Positions 11,035-22,696 of a stretch of DNA of 64,000 bases are shown piece after piece (position 1 is the stretch's first letter; the number at the start of each line of letters is the position of its first letter). The stretch spans positions 6,691,754 to 6,755,753 of the forward strand of contig OZ024792.1 in assembly GCA_964017065.1 (NCBI GenBank). The letters run 5' to 3'. The translations under genes and the position numbers were made by a program. Under the pieces are notes generated by a model that was not told the origin of the DNA, made no database searches, and was given only the letters and a program-made list of their open reading frames with translations. This DNA comes from Haliclona indistincta. Taxonomy: Eukaryota; Porifera; Demospongiae; Haplosclerida; Chalinidae.

Positions 11035-12242
11035 ATGTCTGACTCCTTCCAGTCAGTTGAGACTCTCCTTTCAGCTCTGGGCTCGTTTAGCAACAGTAGA
11101 CACGTACAAACAACTCCCTCGGCTAGTCAGACACATAGTCTATCGAATGACGTACCTCAGCAGCTGAACATCGTGGAAGAGTTGGAGCCAGCCACTAGTG
11201 GACAGGCTGGAGAAAATGGTCCAGCTATCAGCTACAATAACACGGACCCTGACTGGAACATACCCAGTGAGTATGTTCAGGATGCTGGACAGTCGCTCCC
11301 TGCTCTGACAGAAGAGCTGGCAGACGCGCAAAAAACGCAAAACAAAGAGCTACTCAGGAGAGAAGAGCAGCTGGAAAAATTGCAGGTGACAAGCACATGG
11401 TTCATAGGTTCAAATGTTGCTTTCTCTCATTACTACAGAATGAATTGAGAGTGGGTAAGAGCACTGTAATGAGTATTACACTCACATCATAACTCTCATA
11501 CACAGAGGATGAGAAGGTGAATAACCTTCAGAGAGATATTGATGCTGCCAGCAAGTCTATCTGTGTCTGCCAAGAAGAAACAACCAAGCTGACAGCTGTC
11601 TGCTCACAGCTTGAGAAAGACATGTCCTCTCTTGTCACAGACAATGCAAAGCTTAGTCTCCAGCTGAAGCTAGCTGAGGAAGAAGCAGCTAAAGACGCAG
11701 GGGTGTTTGAACAGCAGAGGACTAAGATGGCTGCTCACAAGGAAGCAACCAAGTTGGTGGAGAGAAGCCTGCCAATACAACAAAAGTTGGAAAGCACTCA
11801 AGCTAGCATCGATTCTTTAAAGGGAAAAAGTGAGCAACGGAACTGAAAATCAAAAAGCTATTTTATTTTTTAGGAGCAAGTTACATTAATACTGAGAGTC
11901 TGAAGGTGCTCAGTGGAGAGAGGAGACAAGAGCTACAAGAGAAGCTGAAGGAGACCAATGAGACCAGATCACGAGTGATTGAGGAAAACTCAAAGTTGAG
12001 AGCAGAGGTGTGAAAAAATGTGAATGTAGCAGAGAATTTTTTCTTTCTAGATTCAGCAATTGCAGCAGAAGCGCTCACAGCTACAGTGCGGCGTTGATGT
12101 GGGACGCAAGCGGAAGCAAGCTCAGCTCACTCGGCTCCATCACCAGCTCCAGGAGGCGCAGGGCCGCAGGAAACAGTGGACAGAGGAGGCAAAGAGAATG
12201 AAGAGAGCCATTAAATCACTCAGACAAACCACAGAGGAGTAG
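11035..12242 (+). CDS. CCDC122-like: CCDC122-like coiled-coil protein, copy 3
   Basis: Exons 11035-11385, 11439-11454, 11506-11829, 11874-12007 and 12051-12242 give 338 aa, the same length and phases as the copy at 5498. Substitutions between the two are few and mostly conservative, and no stops are seen, so both may be active. It starts 125 bp after the stop of Eph/CUB copy 2 on the same strand. The ATG lies in a conserved context (AAAAAGATGTCTGAC) shared by all three copies with a preserved 5' end. Confidence 0.8.
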
Positions 12243-12315
12243 AGAACGCAATGCTAATTTGAGATTATTGACTTCAAAGATAAAAAATACATGACTTTGT
12301 AATGATTCCAGCATA

Positions 12316-12510
12316 TTAAAGTGTTCACACGTCGTGAGCCTATTGCTACCATTTTCAATGCTGAGGATGCCCAGGAAGTTCTTCATAATAATTATAAAAG
12401 ATTTTCTGTTTAACATTAGATACACTGTCAATGTACCAGGATTTGCTGTAGTCTTGAGCGATAAATGTGGCATTGGAAAAGAGCTCTCTAGGAATGGAAC
12501 ATGCATATAA
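12316..12510 (+). pseudogene. orphan CUB exon-8 remnant (subtype II), second
   Basis: Same arrangement as at 6787-6976: about 75 bp after the CCDC122-like stop, a frame-broken piece of subtype II CUB exon 8 runs to its TAA and is followed by the shared 3' flank. Small indels differ from those in the first remnant (for example an AATAATTATA insertion near 12387), so the two have decayed separately since duplication. Confidence 0.85.
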
Positions 12511-13458
12511 GATCGTGTTCATAGTACTCATGCGCAGTAATGTCATTGTCAGTTAGTGAATATTATGATTAGTTCACTGAATTTTGTCATGATTTTGCTA
12601 AAATTCATTATACAGAATTTTACTAGTAAATGTGTGCGTAGATCAAAATGTTTCATGCTAATCAGATGGTCAAATGACCAGAAGTCCAGTCAAGCCCATA
12701 CAATATAAATTTTAATTTTTTGGATTATCGCAAGCAGGATCTTCTATCGATGTGAACAAACCGTAATGATAGGACGTGCAGAATGTAGAAAGAGCATCTA
12801 AAAATAATAACTGTTGATCCCAATGCTTTGGAGCTAGAAATCCGGAAGGAAATAATTATAAAAGAGTGGCAAGCTTCGTACAATTTGCAGACAGGCAGAT
12901 GCTTATTCACCAAAAATTTTTCCATGGGAGTATTTGAGTACAGCAATCACAAACTGGTGCCGTACATCAGAGGAGATAACTGCTCGCAAGAAGCTGGCAT
13001 AATGTATCAAAATTAATAATAAAAAATTATTGTATAGACAAAATCTCTGTACATTCACTTTTATTCATCAAACAATGAATGTGAGATTCAACGCCACATA
13101 CAAATCATAGTTAGTACACACAATAGTGTGATGCTGAATCTCAAAAATGTTGCAGGCAAAGAAATTTGATTACTAACCCCAAATTTTCCTCTGAATAATT
13201 TTTATTACCAAGTCTTGATTGCAAACTTTAGAAGTTTCGCCCACACTGATGTGCGATTGTTTTCACTAACTCAGGGAAATGATTTTAATATTGTTTTATT
13301 ACTACCATTGATATTTTAATGCTGAGGATGCCCAAAATACAAGATTTGACATTAAATTTTGCATACTACAATGCGTTTGGTTAGAACAACTCTTATAGCT
13401 TAGCTTAGACGAGAGGGCATCACGTGAGTAATAAGATACTTCTGCAAAGTTTTTGAGA
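12511..13458. repeat. array spacer, second copy
   Basis: Collinear with 6977-7977. It contains the same eroded CUB exon 7 piece (13038-13110) and exon 8 pieces (about 13210-13260 and 13318-13335). The shared open stretch at 12828-13016 has lost the ATG of the first copy (TAG in place of TAC near 12785). No functional gene is supported here. Confidence 0.7.
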
Positions 13459-16400
13459 ATGGAGAACTACAAGGCATTTATCCTCGTGTTTGCTATCCTG
13501 CACCTACTGGGTGCTGGAGTGAATGCTGTCGCACCTGGCGACCAACAGAGCGTTTGTCTTAGTACAGAATTCCCCTTTTCTCCCGGTCATGTATTGGTCG
13601 GTGCTTACACGAGCACGCAGAAACCTCTGATGGATTCTTACTGGTACGATAGAGTGGTAGGATCAACCGGAGTGTGGGTATTCATACAAAATGACAACGA
13701 TAACGGAGTAAGTGTATGATATTTACAATGATACATTAATGTGACTATCTACATGCTTTTCATCATCAGTGGAAACGAGGACAAATTGCAACATGTCGAA
13801 CTACTGTCAGAGCTACAAAATCCAACAACCCTAATGAAAACAACTGGTTTGCAACTCAGTTCATCTCCAGGAGCACTGCTCAGGCTCCTACTTATGCCCT
13901 CCCCATCACAGTGAACATATCACACACCTTCCTCTCGTGTACTCCCAACTTAATCAGACTGCACTACTTCCCAAGAGGCTCTATTCCAGCAGCAGGGAGA
14001 ATCATAGGAACTAATAACTACATACATATTGGAGATGTAGACACTAGTGCTAATTCACTACAGACGTCAACCTTCACCTTTAATTTAGCCTCTCAGTACA
14101 GTGGCTTCTATCTTGGCTTCCAAGATCAGGACTCGTGTGGTACTGTAGAGAGAGTGCAGGTGTATCGTACCATATGCCCCTCACATACAGAGGGGTTGGT
14201 GATATATCCTGAAACACCAACTGGTACTAGTGCTGTCTCCGTAACTCATCAGTGTATAGCTAATGCTGAAGTGAGTGGAGGTGGACTGATGTGTAATACT
14301 GATGGCTCATGGAGTGGTTCACCATCATGTAGCTGTGTATCAGGATACATACTAAATGGAGGAAATTGCCAAGGTAGTATCATACAATCTTACTGTATCT
14401 TTACCTTGCTCTCCTCCCTCAGCTTGCCCTGCTGGTACCTTTCAATCAGGTAGTGTTTGCCTGAACTGCCCAGCAAACACTATTGGTACCTGTGTGGGAG
14501 TGGCAGTGTGTCCCTGTCAGGCTAACTACTACAGAGCACCTTCAGACAGTCCATCTATGTTTTGCACTGGTACAGCATCATAATGTGTATTGATAGCATG
14601 TACTGTTGTCCACTACAGTACCTCCATCAAGTGTTCAGAACCTGCAAGCACCTGATAATGGTCGTACTAACACCAGTATCACAATCCAGTGGACTGCACC
14701 AGCCACTACTGGTGGTCGCAGTGATCTAGTCTATCAGATTAGCTATCGTAGAATAGAAACTGAATCCATCATGAAAACCACTACTCAAAACTCAGACCAG
14801 CTGACTGGACTGCAGCCATTATCAGAGTACACCATCATGGTGGTGTCAGCTAATGGAATCACAGAGGGTCTACTCAATATTGCTGCAATCACTCTTCAGA
14901 GTAGGACAGCCACATTATCAGCCAGTACAACAGAAGGAGGTTGGTGCTATTATATATTGTAACCACTGACAACTTTATTCTCTTCACAGTACCTGGTCCT
15001 CCAGCAAGTGTAGCAGTGATTGATCGTGTTGTTACCTGGCAGGCTCCACAGTCTCCTAATGGCATACTGACTGGCTATATTATCAGAGTGTATTCTGATG
15101 GTAACATAGAACAAGCTCAGATCATCAATGTTGGTGTGAATCCCTGGTATTACCAATTAACTACCAGCAATCTACCAGATGGTAACAACCTACAAGTTCA
15201 GGTGAGTGATTATAAATTTGGTAGGAATGTGTGTAAGTTGATTGATTGTATTAGGTTCGTGGGAGGACATTGATTGGAGCAGGAATATGGAGTACACCAC
15301 AACCATTATCAAGTAAGTCTAACAAGTAATGTATAGCTCTGTGTGTAACATATTGGATTTGTACACATGAGCTTCTGATCGAATTGATAAAGATAAGGCA
15401 TGAGAGCGTATTTGATTTATACCACTGGCGGTTCCTTTGAAGAGAGTATTATAATAACATATTTTTTTATGTTTTGTTTATAGGATCATCTTTTATACCT
15501 TGTCCTGAGCCTTCAACAGTTACTGTTACTAGTACACCATCTCCGACTGGTTGTAGCAGTGTTACAGAGGTACCTATTCATATCACGGTCAAAACAACAC
15601 AAATGGAAAGAATTGTAGGACCACGTATAGTTGTGGTTACCGAGAATCTCGATCCAACAGCTTGCCCTTCTCCACTACTTCCTACAAGTCCCAGGCCAGA
15701 ACCGGTCAGATCAATTGAAGAAATCACAACTGCAGTCGGGAATATCAAAACTCCATCTCACCCATCACAAGCTTATCCCAGCAATGCCGACTATTTCTGG
15801 ACAATTAAACTTCCGAACAGAAACAGAGCAGTTGAACTCACTTTCCATGGAACATTTGATATCCAAAACACCAGAAATTGCTCTGGATCATATCTTGAAG
15901 TTAGAGACGGAGACGGTTCAGATTCTGTGATAGTGGGAAGGTATTGTGGCACTAGAGTACCTTCACCTATCAACTCCTCCACGAACTCTCTGTACATCCA
16001 TTTCCACTCATCAAGCAGACAAGTAAAAAATACTGGATTCAACGCCACGTTCAAATCAATAAGAACAATACAGAGTAAGTGAATATCTTATGTATTAACT
16101 TGGTTATTACTCTGATATAATTTGTAGGTGAAAACTGCTCTGCATTGATCACCAAATCAAGGTTTTCCTCAGCAGGATTTCCCTCACCGTTTACTAGAAC
16201 TACTCCACACACCTGCAATTACTTGGTTGCAAACTTCAGAAGTTTAGATGTGCGATTTCTTTACACTGATTTAAAAAACTGCACCCAAGGAATGATTGAA
16301 GTGTTCACACATTTCACACATCGTGAGCCTATTGCTACCATATGCAATGCTGAGGATGCCCAGGAAGTTCTTCATATAAAAGAGTTTCTGTTTAACATTA

Positions 16401-16501
16401 GATACACAATCAAAGTACCAGGATTGAGAGGATTTGCTGTAGTTTTGAGCAATAAATGTGCTAATGGAAAAGAGCTCTCTAGGAATGGAACATGCATATA
16501 A
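13459..16501 (+). CDS. secreted Eph-ectodomain/CUB protein, copy 3
   Basis: Exons: 13459-13707, 13770-14373, 14423-14569, 14619-14939, 14990-15201, 15255-15312, 15484-16074, 16128-16501 (851 aa, phases close). The ectodomain half (signal peptide, Eph ligand-binding domain, Sushi-like, GCC2/GCC3, two FN3) is close to copy 2. Exon 7 adds about 60 residues of Ser/Thr/Pro-rich linker before the first CUB. The second CUB-like domain is only about half identical to that of copy 2 by eye. It ends in ELSRNGTCI without a membrane segment. No lesions are seen, so it is probably functional. Confidence 0.88.
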
Positions 16502-17519
16502 GTTTGTGTTCATAGTACTCATGCGCAGTAATGTCAGTCAGTTAGTGAATATTACGATTAGTTCACTGTGAATTTTGTCATACATGTAATTAATTTTGCT
16601 AAATGAATCATTCATTATACGGAATTTTACTAGGAAAATGTGCGTGTAAATCAAACAGCAAAAAAATAATCTGTTTTTGCGGCAGCTGAATTTGCAGGAG
16701 GCACACGGAAAACTTGATGGATTTTTTAATGTTATTGGTGGATACACCTTTAAACTATTCAACTTCAAGTTCAGAAAAAGTTCAAGAAACACTGCGGAAA
16801 AACTTCAGTGAACTAGAGAAGGTGCAAAGATTACAAGAAACTGCGCTGACTATGATCATAGAAAATAATGAAAAATCCAGTTTAGTAATAGTCATCAGGT
16901 GTTATACAATGCGGTGAAAGCAGAAGAGTTATGCCGTAATGTGCCGTAATGATCAGAAAGTTCTCTCACTTGAATAAGGAACTCTTTCAGTTGAGTATTA
17001 TTGAATCTGTTGAGCTGAACTGCAGTCAGTATCAGCTCCTCCAGAGTTGTGTGCAACGCTGCATGCTAACTTGAGAACGCTGTTCAAACACCTGCAGATA
17101 CCAGCAGTGACACGTTGACCTCTTTGTATACAATACTGTACCTTGTCAACTAGCTCAACAATAGCGACACAGTAGAGTGAGTGACTTGGTGGTCTCCCCA
17201 TGGTAGGTAGTCAAGATCTGAATAAAGAGAAGTAGGCAGAGCAATGATAATAAGCAAGCGTAATCTGTATCAAATAATTATTGTACAGACAAAATCTCTC
17301 TGTACATTCACTTTTATGCATCAACCAATGAATGTAAGATTCAATACCACATACAAATCATAGATAGTACACATAATAGTGTGATGCTGAATCTCAAAAA
17401 TTTCGCTGGCAAAGCTTGAAATTTGATTACTAACCCCAAATTTTCCTCTGAAGAATTTTTATTACTTGATTGCAAATTTCAGAAGTTTCGCCCACACTGA
17501 TGTGCAGTTGTTTACAGCA
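16502..17519. repeat. array spacer, third copy, rearranged
   Basis: Starts with the shared 3' flank, then diverges. From 17210 it again matches the spacer (GTAGTCAAGATCTGAATAAAGAGAAG, then the CUB exon 7 piece near 17295-17360 and exon 8 piece near 17470-17505). Between 16700 and 17200 two open stretches occur (16714-16917 plus, 16998-17201 minus). I recognise neither and see no splice-consistent gene. Confidence 0.6.
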
Positions 17520-17793
17520 CATACAGAGAATTGAAGATAATGGTGATAAAAAAGATACATAAATAACAGAAACTGAAGATAGTGCTGAAGGACAGCCCCA
17601 CATAAAGTGAGACTGCCTTGAAATTATTGTTAAACTGCTAATAAAAGTAAAGTTAGGTGAATTAGAAAATGAAGAAATACTGTTGGAACAAGGAAGAGAA
17701 CATAAGACAGATGGGTTGAAGTGATCAATAAAATTATGACCAAAAATACAATGTAGTTTTTATAATATGTGATATAACTGATGATAATGGAGG

Positions 17794-18450
17794 TTAAGGT
17801 GACGGGTAACAGTTGTGCCCACGCAAATCCCACCGCCCTCAATGCCCACGCAAATCATAGACTCTAACCGCGAACTGCCCCACATGCGTGGGCAATTCGC
17901 GGTTAGAGTCTATGGTAGTGATCTGGGAAGCAGTTATAAAACGGAGTGCCAAATTTTAGCCAAAATGTAAGCAAGTAATCGCTTTAACTAGGTTAATGCA
18001 GTTGTACAATCGTAGGCGGAGGGCAGCGGACTATAAACTTGGCTGAGAGTTTGTTTGTTTGTAAGTTATGGGTCGAAATGTCGTGAAAAGGCTGAGCGTT
18101 TCAAGACTATTTTGCGTTTTACTCAGAGCCAGTCGCCCAGACGTCCAAGTTAATAGTCTACTGCCCTCCGGAGGATGCTAACCCATCAGTAGACGATGGA
18201 CTCTGTAGCGACACTGTTACAGCGCGCGCGAAAAGTGGCACCCCGTTTTGCAGTTTACTATCTCTCCAATTGTGCCTGCTGTCGCCGAGTTGCGTAGTAC
18301 CCAGCGTTGAATATAGCTCAAGAGAGAAAGAACAGTGTTTAGCGTCTTCATTGATGGCCTTCACAGCGCTCTAACGTGTTCATATTTTGCACAGTGCATA
18401 AAAACATTTTTGTGAATATTAATTAGGCGAACTGTTACCCGTCACCTTAA
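17794..18450. mobile_element. TTAA-flanked MITE (piggyBac-type ends)
   Basis: The ends are perfect inverted repeats of 17 bp: GGTGACGGGTAACAGTT at 17798-17814 and its reverse complement at 18430-18446. Both are bordered by TTAA, the target duplication of piggyBac-type transposons. The interior (about 650 bp) has no transposase-like frame, so it is a non-autonomous element. It sits inside the LINE fragment. Confidence 0.85.
17856..17914. repeat. near-perfect 59-bp hairpin inside the MITE
   Basis: Left arm CATAGACTCTAACCGCGAA and right arm TTCGCGGTTAGAGTCTATG are exact reverse complements. Between them TGCCCCA and TGGGCA extend the pairing to a loop of a few bases. Part of the MITE's subterminal structure. 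Confidence 0.9.
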
Positions 18451-18840
18451 GTGGATCAATAGAAGGAGGACTGTTCCAAATACGAGGAAGTCTCGCAAAG
18501 TAGAAATGGGAAGAAAGAGTGGAGGAGCAACAGGAGTGATTAAGTTTATAACTTCTAGAAGAACGTGTGTGAGAAGAGTTACAGAAACTGACGTAGTCAA
18601 GGATGTTAAGCGCAGACGATGGAGTACGAAGAGATTTGAGAAAAAATATAACGTCATTTAGATAGACAATGGGAGGAGATGAAGTGAAATAAGTCGCTGT
18701 TTGTATGGAGGCCGGGAAGAGACATGAATAACAAGACAGAATACTAAATGTAGAACACGGCTCCTTTTCACCTCTCATCTTCGATCACCACTGCTGGTGG
18801 TATGGGTCCTACTGCATATGTTGTCTTTAAAAGATTAGCC

Positions 18841-19777
18841 TCTCTCCTCTAGACTAGATCTCTGCCAAACGAAATGAACACTACAGCAAATTTAAAACTA
18901 TCCTTTTCATCAGATGTCAGATTGGTTTCGCTCTACTACGCTCAGCAATACGTTGTCTTCGTGGTTCAAGATCTACATTTATTCCTGACTTATCAAACAC
19001 AAACATGCATGGACCTTGCCCTTACTGAGGGTCGGGTTTCTTATTGAACTATTCTCTTTCAAATCTATTTATTTACCTTGCACTATATCAGGTACATGCA
19101 GGTACTGTTGTTAACATGTAGTGTTGTAAACATGTCTTGAAGAAATTTTGAAAATGCTGATTGGACTGCACCAAATCGTGCAGTAGAACAATAGGGGTTT
19201 AGTTTAGTATTGGATCATGGCTGTACGCATGGAGTGGCTAGGATACTGCAGATCGCATATGTCACAACTTCTCAGGTTCATGGTTAGCAAGAAATGTCAT
19301 CAACATACAAGCTGGTAATCATTATAGTTGTGATAGTGCAGTCTAAGATAGTACATGCAGGTGATGAATCTTGTACAACATTTTATTTTTTTAAAATAAT
19401 GTACAAGTGGACCCAAACAAAATGGCGGCCGTATGCATTACTATGGTAATTGTTGTAGATGACGTACTTTTGGAAAACCCCTATTAGGGTGAACAGTAAC
19501 TAGTGACACCCGACCTCCCGTTAAGGCTGAGGTCGGACCACGTCCAACTAATAAGGCATCTGCACACTACCATGGGACCAATAAGGTTCACCACACCCAT
19601 GGCCTTGTAATGCTGAGGATGCCGAGAATATTCTCCGCATGGACATAATTGCATACTACAATGCGTTTGGTTAGAATTTACATGTAGACGAAAGGGTATC
19701 ACGTAATTAATAAGATAGTTTCGCTATAAAAGTGCGCATTTCGCGAGAGAGCTGCAGAACTGCAAAGTTTTTTTAGA
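18841..19777. other. spacer with possible second small MITE
   Basis: No gene is recognised. AATAGGGGTTT near 19190 and its reverse complement AAACCCCTATT near 19477 flank about 300 bp and could be the ends of another MITE, but no clear target duplication was found. From about 19605 the spacer resembles the flank of the other Eph/CUB copies (AATGCTGAGGATGCC, then ATGCGTTTGGTTAGAA). Confidence 0.45.
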
Positions 19778-22696
19778 ATGGAGTACTACAAGGCATTTAT
19801 CCTCGTGTTTGCTATCCTGCACCTACTGAGTGCTGGAGTGAATGCTGTCGCACCTGGCGACCAACAGAGCGTTTGTCTTAGTACAGATGTACCCACTGCT
19901 CCCGGTCATGGATTGGTCGGTGCTTACACGAGCACGCAGAGACCTCTGTTGGATACGATAGAGTGGTAGGATCAAACGGAGTGTGGGCTTTCATAGAGGG
20001 AAATGAGAACGATAACGGAGTAAGTGTATGATATTTACAATGATACATTTGTGACTATCTACATGCTTTTCATCATCAGTGGAGACGAGGACAAATTGCA
20101 TCATGTCGAGCTACTGTCAGAGCTACACGATCCAACAACCCTACTGAAAACAACTGGTTTGCAACTCAGTTCATCTCCAGGAGCACTGCTCAGGCACCTA
20201 CTTATGCCCTCCCCGTCACAGTGGTAGTGGCACACACCTTCCTCTCGTGTACTTCCAACTTATTCAGACTGCACTACTACCCAAGTGCCTCTAATCCAGG
20301 GAGCAGCTCAGGAACTAGTAACTACATACATATTGGAGATGTAGACACTAGTGATAATTCACAACAGACGTCAACCTTCACATTTAATTTAGCCTCTCAG
20401 TACAGTGGCTTCTATCTTGGCTTCCAAGATCAGGACTCGTGTGGTACTGTAGAGAGAGTGCAGGTGTATCGTACCATATGCCCCTCACGTACAGAGGGGT
20501 TGGTGATGTATCCTGAAACACCAACTGGTACTAGTGCTGTCTCCGTAACTCATCAGTGTATAGCTAATGCTGAAGTGAGTGGAGGTGGACTGATGTGTAA
20601 TACTGATGGCTCATGGAGTGGTTCACCATCATGTAGCTGTGTATCAGGACACATACTAGATGGAGGAAATTGCCAAGGTAGTATCATACAATCTTACTGT
20701 ACCTTTAACCTTGCTCTCCTCCCTCAGCTTGTCCTGCTGGTACCTTTCAATCAGGTAGCTCTTGCCTGAGCTGCCCAGCAAACACTGTGGGCACCAGTGT
20801 GGGAGTGGCAGTGTGTCCCTGTCAGGCTAACTACTACAGAGCACCTTCAGACAGTCCATCTATGTCTTGCACTGGTACAGACAGCATCATAATGTGTATT
20901 GATAGCATGTACTGTTGTCCACTGCAGTACCTCCATCAAGTGTTCAGAACCTGCAAGCACCTGATAATGGTCGTACTAACACCAGTATCACAATCCAGTG
21001 GACTGCACCAGCCACTACTGGTGGTCGCAGTGATCTAGTCTATCAGATTAGCTATCGTAGAATAGGAACTGAACAATCCATCTTGAAGACCACTACTCAG
21101 ACTTCAGACCTGCTGACTGGACTGCAGCCATCATCAGAGTACACCATCATGGTGGTGTCAGCTAATGGAATCACAGAGGGTCTACCTAATGTTGCTGCTA
21201 TCACTCTACAGAGCAGGACAGCCACATTATCAGCCAGTACAACAGAAGGAGGTTAGTACCACTAGTGTGTATACTACAAACACTGAACTCTCCGACTTAA
21301 CCTAATATTTTACAGTACCTGGTCCTCCAGCAAGTGTAGCAGTGGTTGATCGTGCTGTTATCTGGCAGGCTCCACAGTCTCCTAATGGCATACTGACTGG
21401 CTATATTATCAGAGTGTATTCTGATGGTAACATAGGACAAGCTCAGATCATCAATGTTGATGTGAATCTCTTTTACCGCCAACTAACTACCAGCAATCTA
21501 CCAGATGGTAACAACCTGCAAGTTCAGGTGAGTGATTATAAAAGTGGTAGGAATATGTGTAAGTTGATTGTATGATTGGAGCAGGAATATGGAGTACACC
21601 ACAACCATTATCAAGTAAGTCTAACAATTAATGTATGGCCCTGTGTGTAACATTGGATTTGTACACACGAGCTTCTGGTCGAGTTGATAAAAATAAGCCA
21701 TGAGAGCGTATTCGATTTGTACCACTGGCAGTTCCTTTGAAGAGAGCTAGTATTATAATAACATATTTCTTTTTTTTGTTTACAGGATCAGCTTTCATAC
21801 CTTGTCCTGAGCCTTCAACAGTTACTGTTACTAGTAGACCATCTCCGACTGGTTGTAGTAGTGTTCCTACAAGTCCCAGCCCAGAACCGGTCAGATCAAT
21901 TGAAGAAATTACAACTGCAGTCGGGAATATCAAAACACCATCATACCCATCACAAGCTTATCCCAGCAATGCTGACTATTTCTGGACCATTAGAGTTCCA
22001 GGCAGAAACAAAGCAGTAGAGCTCACATTCCATGGAACATTTGATATTGAGAACACCACAAATTGCTCTGGATCATATCTTGAAGTTAGAGACGGAGACA
22101 GTTCAGATTCTGTGCTAGTGGGAAGGTATTGCGGCACTAGAGTACCTTCACCTATCAGCTCCTCCACAAACTCTCTGTACATCCATTTCCACTCATCAAA
22201 CAGACCAGAGACAAGCAAACAATACTGGATTCAACGCCACGTTCAAATCAATAAGAACAATACGGAGTAAGTGAATATCTTATGTACTAGCTGGTTATTA
22301 CTCTGATATAATTTTGTAGGTGAAAAATGCTCTGCAATGCTCACCAAATCAAGGTTTTCCTCGGTAGAATTTCCATCACCATTTACTAGAACCACCCCAC
22401 ACACCTGCAATTACTTGGTTGTCTTAAGAAGTTTCGCAGACATAGATGTGCGATTTCTTTATACTGATTTGAAAAACTGCACCCAAGGAATGATTGAAGT
22501 GTTCACACGTCATGCATATGGGCCTACTGCTACCATTTGCAATGCTGAGGATGCCCAGGAAGTTCTTCACATAAAAGACGTTGCATTTAGCATTAGATAC
22601 ACTGTCAAAGTACCAGGACTGAGAGGATTTGCTTTAGTCATGAGCGATGAATGTGGCATTGGAAAAGAGCTCTCTAGGGATGGAACATGCATATAA
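19778..22696 (+). pseudogene. Eph-ectodomain/CUB gene, copy 4, broken
   Basis: All eight exon positions can be aligned (19778-20019, 20080-20677, 20728-20874, 20928-21251, 21316-21527, remnant about 21574-21613, 21786-22266, 22320-22696). There are three lesions: a 10-bp deletion in exon 1 at about 19954/19955 shifts the frame and gives TAG at 19967; exon 6 has lost its acceptor and first half in a deletion of about 20 bp near 21573; and exon 7 has a net 7-bp insertion near 22200 that shifts the end of the first CUB. The other exons stay open. Subtype II CUBs like copy 3. Probably a recent pseudogene. Confidence 0.85.

Larger units (their letters stand above)
17520..18840 (-). mobile_element. 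LINE (non-LTR retrotransposon) 3' fragment, split
   Basis: Minus-strand translation of 18778-18451 matches the conserved tail of CR1-like LINE reverse transcriptases: an HTRSSRSYKL type segment, then FFARLPRIWNSLP-like residues. The rest of the tail appears to resume below 17794, where the minus strand has a cysteine- and aromatic-containing LINE-like terminus in broken frame. The MITE at 17794-18450 separates the two halves. Frameshifts make it a dead fragment. Boundaries are approximate. Confidence 0.65.
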
